A stretch of 33,785 nt of DNA from DASUZB01 sp036377075 (GTDB lineage: Bacteria > Actinomycetota > CALGFH01): NCBI GenBank assembly GCA_036377075.1, contig DASUZB010000300.1:1-33785 (forward strand), in the 5' to 3' direction. A model generated the notes under the pieces. That model had not been told where the DNA came from. It did no database searches and worked only from the letters and a program-made list of their open reading frames with translations. The position numbers were made by a program, and so were the translations under genes. Below, piece after piece: positions 22,234 through 29,717 of the stretch (its first letter is position 1; each line of letters begins with the position of its first letter).

Positions 22234-23208
22234 TTGCGAATCCGGACGTCGGTCCGCAGCGGTTGCGTCGTCCTGACCCTCAGCGGCGCCCTGGACGAGG
22301 AGGCCGCCCCGGCCGTACGGAGCGCGCTGCTGACCCAGCTCGCCGCCAGGCCGTGGGCGCTCATCTGGGACCTGGGTGCGGTGCCCCACGCCGACCCGAC
22401 CGGCGTGATGGCGCTCACCACCTGGGTGCACCCAGCCGCGGGTTGGCAAGCCACCAGAATGGTGCTGTGCGGCGTCCAGCCGGAGGTCGCCCGGGCCTTC
22501 CAGCACCTCGAGATCGGCCAGCTCGGCGCCCTGCCGCCACGGTGCGAGACGCTGGATGACGCCATCGAGCACGCCAGCATCGGGCGCCCCCCACGCAGCG
22601 ACCGGTACCTACTCTACGGCGGCGCGGGCTGTGCCGACGACGTCGGGCTGGCGCTGGGGCAGGCGTGCGAGCGCTGGGGGCTGGCCGACCTGTCTTCGCA
22701 GGCAGCATCGCTTGCCCAGATGCTGGTCCGCTGGGGGCGGGCAGGGGTGTCGCGCCGGCGGGGCCGGCTCATGCAGACCGTGCTCGCCGCCTTCGGCCAG
22801 CCGGCCGAGGGTGGCGCCTGGCTGCAGGTGGAGCTGCACCAGGACCGGGTCGTGCCAGACCGCCACCCGGCAGCCGAACCGGGCACGGTTGGCGACCCGC
22901 TGCTGCGCCTCACGCCCTGCCGGCGACCGCCAGGCCTGTGCCTGGAAGGCGAGATCGACGCCAGCAACATCCTCGATCTGGCGGCGGCCCTGACCATCGC
23001 GACGACCACGCTGCATGTGATCCACCTGGACGTGGCGCGGCTGGAGTCCATCGACCTGGCCGGGGTGAACCTGCTGGCGCGCACTGCCAGGTCGTTGCCC
23101 CCGGGCGGCGCGCTGGTCCTGCATGCCTTGTCGAGCCATCTGCGCCGGGTGGTGCGGCTGGCCGGCTGGGACCAGACCCCTGGGCTGCGGCTGGATGGCG
23201 CGGCATGA
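22234..23208 (+). CDS. STAS - degenerate RsbW-like - STAS protein
   Basis: 324 aa from TTG at 22234, chosen because GGGGGAGAGGGG lies directly upstream and the first STAS strand begins there. Residues 1-115 are a STAS domain with D54-P-T-G57, so Thr56 sits at the usual phosphorylation site. Residues ~120-215 look like the anti-sigma histidine-kinase-like fold (C-E-R-W-G-L-A-D-L-S-S-Q-A), but the N-box Glu and Asn positions are occupied by Met163 and Trp167, so ATP use is unlikely. Residues ~222-324 are a second STAS domain, homologous to that of the next gene, where the site reads D274-L-A-G277 without a phosphorylatable residue. A fused antagonist/pseudo-kinase of this layout is unusual; the role is probably protein-protein switching. 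Confidence 0.78.
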   Translation: MRIRTSVRSGCVVLTLSGALDEEAAPAVRSALLTQLAARPWALIWDLGAVPHADPTGVMALTTWVHPAAGWQATRMVLCGVQPEVARAFQHLEIGQLGALPPRCETLDDAIEHASIGRPPRSDRYLLYGGAGCADDVGLALGQACERWGLADLSSQAASLAQMLVRWGRAGVSRRRGRLMQTVLAAFGQPAEGGAWLQVELHQDRVVPDRHPAAEPGTVGDPLLRLTPCRRPPGLCLEGEIDASNILDLAAALTIATTTLHVIHLDVARLESIDLAGVNLLARTARSLPPGGALVLHALSSHLRRVVRLAGWDQTPGLRLDGAA

Positions 23209-23245
23209 CCGGCCGCCGCCAAGCGGTCTCCGCCGTCCGGAGGGC

Positions 23246-24139
23246 ATGACCGTGGGCGAGGCGCGCGGGTCGGCGTGCACCGCGGAACGCGGCGACCACG
23301 CGTGCATCGCCTACCGCGACGACCGCCAGCACCGCGACCTGCTCGCGTCGCACCTCACGGCGGCGCTCGAGCGCGCCGAGAAGATCGTCTACGTGGCCGA
23401 CACGGCGCCGACGGAGCGCCTCTCCGCCTGGCTGCGGACCATCTCCGCCGAGTCGGAAGCGCTGGTGCGGCGAGGACAGCTGCTCATCCGGCCGCCGGTG
23501 GGGTTCCGCATTCCCAGCGGGCGGTTCGCGCCCGAGCGTGTGGTCGACTTCCTCGGCACCGAGTCGAGCCTGGCTGCCCGGTCGGGATACGCGGGGTTAC
23601 GGGTCTGCATGGAGATGACCTGGGCAGCCGACGAACCGCCGGGCCAGGTACGGCTGGTGGCGTACGAGCGCCTGCTCACCGGCCTGCTGGCCGGTGAGCA
23701 GCTTGGACTGGCGCTGATCTGTCAGTACGACGAGCGGCGGTTCGCCTACGAGCAGTTGCGCCAGCTCCAGGAGGCACACCCCATCGTGCTGCACGCCACA
23801 CTGGCGACCCGGCGCACGCCGCTGCTGCGCCTGTCGCCCCTGGATGATGGGGCGGGGCTACGAGTCGAAGGCGAGATCGACCGGTCCAACGCTGAGCAGC
23901 TCGCGACGGCGCTACGGTCCGCGCTGGCCGCCGAGCAGGACCTCCATCTGGACCTCGAGGGCCTGGAGTTCGCCGACATCGCCGCGGTGCGGCTGTTTGC
24001 CCAGGCAGCGACGAGCCTCGCAGACGGTCACCGCCTGGTTCTTCTCGCGCCATCACCGGTCCTCCGCAGGGTCCTCCAGGTGCAGGGCTGGGACAAGCTT
24101 CCGGCCCTGCAGGTGAGGGGAGCGCAGATCGATGGCTGA
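23246..24139 (+). CDS. MEDS - STAS fusion protein
   Basis: 297 aa from ATG at 23246 with CCGGAGG 2-3 nt upstream. Residues ~14-185 are a MEDS sensory domain (G-D-H-A-C-I-A-Y at the start, a RecA-like middle with V-Y-V-A-D-T-A-P, and the late A-Y-E-R-L-L-T-G and L-I-C-Q-Y-D segments). Residues ~192-292 are a STAS domain opening P-L-L-R-L-S-P and E-G-E-I-D-R-S-N. The phosphorylation loop reads D244-I-A-A-V, so the usual Ser/Thr is missing. MEDS domains occur as ligand or redox sensors in anti-sigma and two-component systems. It is 37 nt after the preceding gene and overlaps the next by 8 nt. Confidence 0.82.
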   Translation: MTVGEARGSACTAERGDHACIAYRDDRQHRDLLASHLTAALERAEKIVYVADTAPTERLSAWLRTISAESEALVRRGQLLIRPPVGFRIPSGRFAPERVVDFLGTESSLAARSGYAGLRVCMEMTWAADEPPGQVRLVAYERLLTGLLAGEQLGLALICQYDERRFAYEQLRQLQEAHPIVLHATLATRRTPLLRLSPLDDGAGLRVEGEIDRSNAEQLATALRSALAAEQDLHLDLEGLEFADIAAVRLFAQAATSLADGHRLVLLAPSPVLRRVLQVQGWDKLPALQVRGAQIDG

Positions 24140-25136
24140 GGAGACCATGCTCGAACCCAGCAGGGCGTTCGCGCACCATGCCTGTATCTACGCCTCCGGC
24201 CAGGAGTTCCTGGCGATGGCGATGCCGTTCGTCCGAAACGGCTTGGTGCTGGACGAGCCGGTGCTGGTCGCCACCACCGCCGCCAACCTCCAGCTTCTCC
24301 GCGACGCCCTCTGCGCCGATGGGGACAAGTTCGACTACGCCGAGACGGCCTACTTCGGCCGCCGACCGCCCCAGCGTGTGGCGGCGTTCCACCGGTACTG
24401 GCAGCGCCACGCCAGCGGCAACCACCGGCACGTGCGGGTGCTGGCCGAGCCGGTCTGGGCCGGGCGCTCGGACCGGCAGGTCACCGCGTGGCAGAGGATG
24501 GAGTCCGCCCTCAACGTCGTGTTGTCGGCGACCAACATCTGGATCATCTGCCCCTATGACGCGCGAGTGGTGGACCAGGCGATCCTTCGGGCGGCCCGCC
24601 AGACCCACCCGGACCGCGTCGAGGGCGGCCAGATCCAGCCCAGCGACGAGTTCGTGGACCCGGTGGCCTTCGCCCACGCCTGCGACGCCACGCCGCTGCC
24701 CGACCCGTCACCGGACGCGCCGCTGCTCCCGGTCACCGGCGTCGCCGACCTGGCCAGCGTGCGCCGGTTCGTGGCCAGCCAGGCCGCCGCGCACGGCCTC
24801 AGCGGTGAGCGGGTCAAGCTGCTGGTCTACGCGGCCGGCGAGGCCGCCGGGTACCTGCTGGAGCAGGGCAGCCAGCGGCTGACAGTCTGCCTCTGGACGG
24901 CGGCGGGCCAGCTCGCCTGCCAGATCAACGGCCATGCCGGACTCGCCGGCGACGCGTTCTTGGGCCTGCGACCACCAGCCCTGGAGCCCAGGCCCGGTGA
25001 CGGTCTGTGGCTGGCGCAGCAGGTGTGCGACTCGGTGGAGGTTCGCGCCCATCCCACCGGCTGCAGGATCCTCCTGCAGGTGCCCGGACCCCACGCCGAG
25101 GAGCTGGTGCAGACGGGCGTGCCCTACACGGGCTGA
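24132..25136 (+). CDS. MEDS - degenerate anti-sigma kinase-like protein (RsbA-like)
   Basis: 334 aa from ATG at 24132, overlapping the previous gene by 8 nt, with GAGGGGAG about 9 nt upstream. Residues 11-180 are a MEDS domain (F-A-H-H-A-C-I-Y-A-S, then I-I-C-P-Y-D near 138-143). Residues ~205-318 align by eye with the HATPase_c domain of anti-sigma/RsbA-like regulators, including G-D-G-L-W-L-A-Q-Q-V-C-D (289-300). The N-box, normally N-E-x-x-T-N, reads G236-E-A-A-G-Y241, and the following D-x-G position is Asn266. ATP binding and kinase activity are therefore doubtful. Its 3' part is overlapped antisense by the UbiA frame. It probably works with the two STAS proteins upstream. Confidence 0.8.
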   Translation: MAEETMLEPSRAFAHHACIYASGQEFLAMAMPFVRNGLVLDEPVLVATTAANLQLLRDALCADGDKFDYAETAYFGRRPPQRVAAFHRYWQRHASGNHRHVRVLAEPVWAGRSDRQVTAWQRMESALNVVLSATNIWIICPYDARVVDQAILRAARQTHPDRVEGGQIQPSDEFVDPVAFAHACDATPLPDPSPDAPLLPVTGVADLASVRRFVASQAAAHGLSGERVKLLVYAAGEAAGYLLEQGSQRLTVCLWTAAGQLACQINGHAGLAGDAFLGLRPPALEPRPGDGLWLAQQVCDSVEVRAHPTGCRILLQVPGPHAEELVQTGVPYTG

Positions 25137-26243
25137 CAAGCCAGGCTGGCCGACCTGCTCACCGAGACGCCGTCGCTGCTCGGCTTCACCACCCAGTCCC
25201 CACGCCTCCTGGGCCGGCACGTTCGGGATCTTGCCGGGTGGCATGGCGGCGAAGGTCGCCCAGCTCGGGGGGATCGTCAGCCTGGTGGTCGGGCCGTGGC
25301 GCGCCATGCCGTGCGCCTGGTCGAGGGTGACGGCGACGAGTACGCCCATCACGGCGACGTAGGCGGGGACGGGCCAGCCGGCGCCGGCCATGGAGAAGTG
25401 TGCCAGCAGCGTCAGGACCATCCCGCGGCCGAGGATCGCGATCGCGGAGATCAGGGCTTCGTCGCGCCGCGCGCCGCGCTCGACCGACAAGGCCCGCAGC
25501 AGCCACAGCACCACCGCCAGGCAGGCGACCCAGGCGCCGGCGAGCGCCCAGGTCGGCTGCCTGACGGAGGCCAGGGCGACGGTCCCGGCAACCCAGCAGG
25601 CTGCGGCGAGCTGACAGGTCCGACGCCGCCCATGGCGCACGAGGAAGGTGCGCTTGCCGAACAGCGCGTCCCCGCGGACGTCGCGGAAGTCCTTGAGCAG
25701 GATGCGACCGATGAAGCCGACGTACAGACCGCCAAGCAGCAGCAGGTCGCCGGGCTGCACCGAGCCACGCCCGGCGAGGACGCCCACGAGGTACGGCACC
25801 GCCACGTACAGCGCCGGCAGCAGCAGGCTGGCGGCTGCGCCGCGGTCCGCGACGCGGACTGGTCGCAGGGAGTAGCAGCCGCTGATCACGAGCCCCGCCG
25901 CGGCCACGGCTGCGACGCTCCACCGCAGCGCCGCGCCGGCCGCCAGCGCCACGGCGGCGGCGCCGAGGCCCATGGCGAGGAGTTCGCGGCGGGTGGCCGT
26001 GCCGGTCACCAGCGGCCGCCGCCGGTCGCCGGGGAGGTTGACCCGGTCGACGGGCTCGTCGGCGAGGTCGTTGATGGCCACGGAGAACAGCAGGAAGCCC
26101 ACCACGACGGCCAGCGCCTTGGCGAGCAGCACGGGGTTCTCGCCCTGGCCTGCCTGGGCCAGGCCGGTCGCGGTGAACAGGCCGAGGAGCACGACGACCG
26201 CGGGCCGGGCCATCAGGATCAGGAGTCGGACGCGGCTGGTCAT
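24708..26243 (-). CDS. UbiA-family prenyltransferase with an abnormally long C-terminal frame
   Basis: ATG at 26243 has GGGAG 6 nt upstream and overlaps the stop of the small membrane protein gene (ATGA). Residues 1-310 are a normal UbiA protein with about eight or nine hydrophobic helices. The first Asp-rich motif is N58-D-L-A-D62-E-P-V-D66 and the second D185-F-R-D188-V-R-G-D192, both intact and expected to bind Mg2+ and the prenyl diphosphate. The frame then stays open for some 160-200 more residues of non-membrane sequence, of which about 430 bp lie antisense to the MEDS/kinase-like gene. The natural C-terminus may have been lost by a small indel around 25200-25300, or the tail is translated. 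The aromatic or lipid acceptor is unknown. Confidence 0.8.
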   Translation of the reverse strand: MTSRVRLLILMARPAVVVLLGLFTATGLAQAGQGENPVLLAKALAVVVGFLLFSVAINDLADEPVDRVNLPGDRRRPLVTGTATRRELLAMGLGAAAVALAAGAALRWSVAAVAAAGLVISGCYSLRPVRVADRGAAASLLLPALYVAVPYLVGVLAGRGSVQPGDLLLLGGLYVGFIGRILLKDFRDVRGDALFGKRTFLVRHGRRRTCQLAAACWVAGTVALASVRQPTWALAGAWVACLAVVLWLLRALSVERGARRDEALISAIAILGRGMVLTLLAHFSMAGAGWPVPAYVAVMGVLVAVTLDQAHGMARHGPTTRLTIPPSWATFAAMPPGKIPNVPAQEAWGLGGEAEQRRRLGEQVGQPGLSARVGHARLHQLLGVGSGHLQEDPAAGGMGANLHRVAHLLRQPQTVTGPGLQGWWSQAQERVAGESGMAVDLAGELARRRPEADCQPLAALLQQVPGGLAGRVDQQLDPLTAEAVRGGLAGHEPAHAGQVGDAGDREQRRVR

Positions 26244-26428
26244 TTGTTGCTCCCGACGGTGGCCATGGCCATGACGAACAGGGTCGCCAAGGCGAGCACG
26301 ACGAGGCCGCAGGCGGCGACCACGGCGAGGAGGGCGAATCCGATCATCCGCCCCCAGGAACGCTGCCGCCTGGGCGGTTCGGGGTACCGCCACCACTCCG
26401 TCGGCGGTGTCGGCTGCCTGCTCAGCAT
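26240..26428 (-). CDS. Small single-span membrane protein of unknown function
   Basis: 62 aa from ATG at 26428, with a strong AAGGAGG 6-7 nt upstream. The N-terminal half is Pro/Arg-rich with W-W-R-Y-P-E-P-P-R-R, and residues ~33-57 form one transmembrane helix (G-F-A-L-L-A-V-V-A-A-C-G-L-V-V-L-A-L-A). It overlaps the upstream kinase-like gene by 7 nt and the UbiA gene by 4 nt, so it is clearly expressed with them. It may anchor or help assemble the prenyltransferase; this is inference. No family recognised. Confidence 0.75.
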   Translation of the reverse strand: MLSRQPTPPTEWWRYPEPPRRQRSWGRMIGFALLAVVAACGLVVLALATLFVMAMATVGSNK

Positions 26429-27057
26429 GCGAGTCCTCCTTGGTGGACGGGGTGCCGCGCCAGGTCGAGGCGCAGCGCGGCCGCGGCCGCGTCGGCGAGG
26501 GCGGGAAGGGAGCGGTCGTTGACGATCACCCGGTGCGCCACCCGGCGTCCGTCGGTGAGCTCGCGGTGGCGGCCGTCCAGCCGGGCGGCGAGCTCCGACG
26601 GCGGGCAGCCGCGCAGCAGGAGCCGTTGCAGCGACCGCTGGGCGGTGTCCTCGAGCTGGTAGACGAGCTGGTCGGGGAAGAGACGGCCGAGGATCTCGAC
26701 GAACGGTGCCCGCACGATCACCGCGTGGACCGGGCCGGGACCCGCCGGCAGCGGCGCCAGCCCGTAGCGGTAGGGGAGGCCGGGCAGCGCCGCCGTCACG
26801 AGGAAGCGGCGGCGTGCGCAGAGCTCGTCGAATTCCGCGTCCGAGACGAAACGGTGGTCCAGCGTCCCGCCGTGCTCGTCGTTCCGGCGTGGGCGGGTCG
26901 TCCAGGTAGGGTGGGCGCGGATGACGCGCCGTCGGCGCAGCTCCCGGACGAGGCTGGACTTGCCGCTCGCGGACGGGCCGATGACGACCAGCAGCGGGCG
27001 GGGGACGGTGGCGCCGGCCGCGCCCGCGGAGTGGTGCGTCTGGTGCTGTACCGCCAT
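26422..27057 (-). CDS. Guanylate-kinase-like P-loop kinase
   Basis: 211 aa from ATG at 27057 with GGAG 6 nt upstream. The P-loop is G-P-S-A-S-G-K-S-S (27-35) in the strand context L-L-V-V-I-G. It is followed by T-W-T-T-R-P-R-R near residue 51 and D-H-R-F-V-S-D-A-E-F-D-E-L near residue 67, equivalent to the T-T-R-x-P-R and Y-x-F-x-x-x-x-x-F segments of guanylate kinases and of PhnN. The C-terminal region is more divergent, so the phosphate acceptor may not be GMP. It is first in an overlapping three-gene unit with a small membrane protein and a UbiA prenyltransferase, which hints at a dedicated substrate in a lipid or prenyl pathway. Confidence 0.75.
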   Translation of the reverse strand: MAVQHQTHHSAGAAGATVPRPLLVVIGPSASGKSSLVRELRRRRVIRAHPTWTTRPRRNDEHGGTLDHRFVSDAEFDELCARRRFLVTAALPGLPYRYGLAPLPAGPGPVHAVIVRAPFVEILGRLFPDQLVYQLEDTAQRSLQRLLLRGCPPSELAARLDGRHRELTDGRRVAHRVIVNDRSLPALADAAAAALRLDLARHPVHQGGLAC

Positions 27058-27197
27058 GTGGCGCTCCGGCTGTTGCTGGCCGTGGTCTCACGGCACTGTC
27101 CCAGCGGCGCCACGGCTCCGGTATCCGGACCTACCCCCATCTCGCCCGGGATCCGCACCCATCTCACCCTGGGTACTTCCGGTAGGCCTACGCCACC

Positions 27198-27211
27198 GTG
27201 CCCGCGGTGCA
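27198..27211. repeat. Core of dispersed element 2, partial copy
   Basis: GTGCCCGCGGTGCA here is identical to the centre of the two element-2 copies at 17906-17953 and 30738-30785. Outside this core the resemblance is weak. It lies in the gap between two minus-strand genes. Confidence 0.35.
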
Positions 27212-27254
27212 ACCTGCGGTTTCCGGCGCGTGGGCGTTCAACCCTGCTGGCTGG

Positions 27255-28946
27255 TCAGGACCCGGACAGGGGGAGGGTGGCGGTGATGGCGGTGCCGTGG
27301 CCGGGACGGGAGCGGACCTGCCAGCCGCCTCCGGCCATCTCGACCTGTTCGCGCATGCTGGCCAGGCCGAAGTGGTCACGCCCGAGCTGCGCGCCGAGGG
27401 GATCGGCCGACAGGGTGGTGGCGAAGCCGACCCCGTCGTCGCTCACCTGGAGCCGTGCGCAGCCCTGGTCAGCCCGCAACGACACCTGGGCGGTGCGGGC
27501 GTGGGCGTGCTTGGCGACGTTGGTCAGCGCCTCCTGCGCGACCCGGTAGAGCACCGTCTCGTGGGCTTTGAGCAGCCGAACCGGCAGGCTGGCCTCGACC
27601 GTGCAGGCGATGCCGGTGCGCTTGCGAAACTCCGAGGCGTAGTCGGCCAGCGCGGCTGGCAGTCCCCATTCGTCGAGCGCTGGAGGGCGCAGCCCGGCCA
27701 TCACCCGCCGCAGCGCCACCACCTCCTCGCGGATGTCGTCCTCGAGCGAGGACAGCAACCGTTGCGCGCCGTTGTGCTCGCCGCGGGCGACGCTGCGGCG
27801 GGCAAGGTCGGCGCTGTAGGCGACCCCGGCCAACCGTTGGATTGGCCCGTCGTGCAGCTCGGCGGCCAGCCGGATGCGTTCCTCCTCACGGGTCTGGACG
27901 GTGCGGTCCAGCAGCCGCTTACGGACCACCGCCAGGGCGGCGACCTCTCCGGCCAGCCCCTGCAGGCGGGCCAGCACCAGCACGAACAGCACTATCGAGG
28001 CGGCCACGATCACCAGGTCTTGCTGGTGTAACCCGCGGGCCAGTTGCACGGCCTGGATGGCCGGTGCCAGCAGCGAGGCTCCGGCCAGTAGGCCGAGGCG
28101 TCGACGGGTGAGTTGGACCTCGCGGGGGGGTGCCGGATCGGCCAGGGTGCGCATGGTCGGGTGGAGCGCGGCCGCGCCCCAGCAGGCGTACCAAGCCATC
28201 CAGCCGACGTCGATGGGGCTGCCGGTGTGGTAGCCCCCGCCCAGCTGGATGGCGGTGTAGAGGCTGTCGGTGACCAGCAGGGCGGCGACGCCGGTCAGCA
28301 GCACCCAGAAGGAGAGGGGGCGGGGGCCCCGATCGATCGCGAGCCGGACCGCTGTGGCGAGCAGCAGCACGTCCATGACCGGGTACGCCATCGAGACAAG
28401 CCGCTCGGGCAGGGTGAGCCCGGGCGCGGTGGCGAACGGCACGATCAGGTACACCCACGACACCACCCCGACGCCCACGGTGGTGACCAAGGCGTCCAGC
28501 AGGCTGGCCCGGTCGGCGCCGGGGCTGCGGTAGCGGATGAGTAGCAGCAGCCCGCCCATCAGGAACGGGTAGGCGGCCAGGTAGAAGACGTCGGCCAGCG
28601 ACGGGAACACGTCACGGTGAAGGATGTCCTGGTAGGTGTAGAAGATGACGTCGGCGGTGGCGTAGGAGGCCAGGCCAGTTCCGAACAGGACCCACGGCAG
28701 CGGGCGCTCTGGCCGGTGGCGCAGCACGCCGACCAGGATGGCGGCGACCGCCGATAGCCCCAGCCCGTTGTACAGGCCGATCTTGGCGGCCCACCGGGGC
28801 ACCAACCCCACCGCGGGCACCAGGTAGTAGGCGACGGCGATCAGGCCGCCGACGGCCAAGTAGCCCCAGCACGCCCGCGAGCCGCCCGGCCGGCGGGCCG
28901 ATCCTGGGGCGGGCAGCTCGGTCACCGCCAGGGGGGTGCTAGGCAT
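27255..28946 (-). CDS. Membrane sensor histidine kinase (HisKA_3 / NarL-type)
   Basis: 563 aa from ATG at 28946, inside the end of the receiver gene (8-nt overlap). Residues ~25-330 contain eight to ten hydrophobic helices in a large membrane sensor domain with no recognised extracellular loop domain. A HisKA_3 dimerisation region follows, with E-E-E-R-I-R-L-A-A-E-L-H-D-G-P (phospho-acceptor His365). The catalytic domain has V-A-Q-E-A-L-T-N-V-A-K-H-A (N-box), D-D-G-V-G-F (G1) and F-G-L-A-S-M-R-E-Q-V near the C-terminus. All catalytic motifs are present. The partner is the receiver protein directly upstream. The signal is unknown. Confidence 0.9.
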   Translation of the reverse strand: MPSTPLAVTELPAPGSARRPGGSRACWGYLAVGGLIAVAYYLVPAVGLVPRWAAKIGLYNGLGLSAVAAILVGVLRHRPERPLPWVLFGTGLASYATADVIFYTYQDILHRDVFPSLADVFYLAAYPFLMGGLLLLIRYRSPGADRASLLDALVTTVGVGVVSWVYLIVPFATAPGLTLPERLVSMAYPVMDVLLLATAVRLAIDRGPRPLSFWVLLTGVAALLVTDSLYTAIQLGGGYHTGSPIDVGWMAWYACWGAAALHPTMRTLADPAPPREVQLTRRRLGLLAGASLLAPAIQAVQLARGLHQQDLVIVAASIVLFVLVLARLQGLAGEVAALAVVRKRLLDRTVQTREEERIRLAAELHDGPIQRLAGVAYSADLARRSVARGEHNGAQRLLSSLEDDIREEVVALRRVMAGLRPPALDEWGLPAALADYASEFRKRTGIACTVEASLPVRLLKAHETVLYRVAQEALTNVAKHAHARTAQVSLRADQGCARLQVSDDGVGFATTLSADPLGAQLGRDHFGLASMREQVEMAGGGWQVRSRPGHGTAITATLPLSGS

Positions 28947-29382
28947 CGGGCATCCCCGGGCCTGGTTGCATGGTCGGCGCCGCCGGGGATGCTGGCTCCT
29001 GGCCAACCTGGTTCGCGGCCGCCCGTGTGATCACCTCCACGATCTCGCTCGCCCGGCAGCCTTTGGCCAGGTAGGCGAAGGCGCCCGCACGGGCGGCGGC
29101 GTTGCGCAGGGCGGGAACGTCGTAGGCGGACAGGACGATCACCCTGGTCGACGGGAGCGCTTGGACCAGCAGGCGCGTGGCCATGACGCCGTCCATCCCG
29201 GGCATGCGCAGGTCCATCAGGACCACGTCAGGGCGCAACCGGTGGGCTAGTTCCACTGCTTGGTGGCCTGAGCCGGCCTCGCCGACGACCTCGACGCCGT
29301 AGTCGGTGATCACCTGGCGCAGCTGCGCGCGGAACGTGGCCTCGTCGTCGACCAGCAGCACGCGCGGGCGGTCTGCCGTCAT
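28939..29382 (-). CDS. Receiver-only response regulator
   Basis: 147 aa with one receiver domain: acidic pair Asp12-Asp13, phospho-acceptor Asp57 (V-L-M-D-L-R-M-P-G-M-D-G), Ser85 (V-L-S-A-Y-D) and Lys107 (Y-L-A-K-G). After about residue 122 only a short Pro/Ala-rich tail remains, with no HTH. NarL-type kinases such as the one encoded next normally pair with regulators carrying a LuxR HTH, so this truncated form must act through protein contacts, compete for phosphate or pass it on. ATG at 29382 has a weak ribosome binding site; the end overlaps the kinase start by 8 nt. Confidence 0.88.
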   Translation of the reverse strand: MTADRPRVLLVDDEATFRAQLRQVITDYGVEVVGEAGSGHQAVELAHRLRPDVVLMDLRMPGMDGVMATRLLVQALPSTRVIVLSAYDVPALRNAAARAGAFAYLAKGCRASEIVEVITRAAANQVGQEPASPAAPTMQPGPGMPDA

Positions 29383-29717
29383 GGCCGCTCAGGCGGACCG
29401 TCCAGCCGCGCGGCACCGGCCGCCGCAGGTCCGAAGCTGCGCATCAGCCCTCCTGGCCGAAAGGGCGCCGTTCGAGACGCACGCCGCGATGCGAGCGGCC
29501 CTGACTCTACTGCACTTTCAGCGGCGCGTAGGACCGGATCCTCCGGCCCGGCCGGTCACGGCGCCCAATGGGCGTTGGGCACGATTGCCGCCAACCAGGT
29601 GCGCCGGCCGTTACCTCGAGAGACCGCGATGCGGGTTTCGTGCGTGCTGCTTGCTCGGGCTATGCTCCGCGAAGGGTCACGGATGACCTATTCGACCGGC
29701 AACGACGGGAGGACACC
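29383..29717. other. Divergent intergenic region of 335 bp
   Basis: It separates the two-component genes (minus) from the cyclase-family gene (plus). No protein-like frame was recognised. A TATGCT box about 60 nt before the plus-strand GTG at 29718 is a possible -10 element, with no convincing -35. The GGGAGG ribosome binding site sits at about 29707. Confidence 0.4.

Noticed and set aside
26240..27091. A 283-codon minus-strand frame covering the kinase-like gene and the small membrane protein
   Set aside because: Its first 220 residues are an out-of-frame shadow of the kinase; only the last 62 residues, with their own strong ribosome binding site, are credible.
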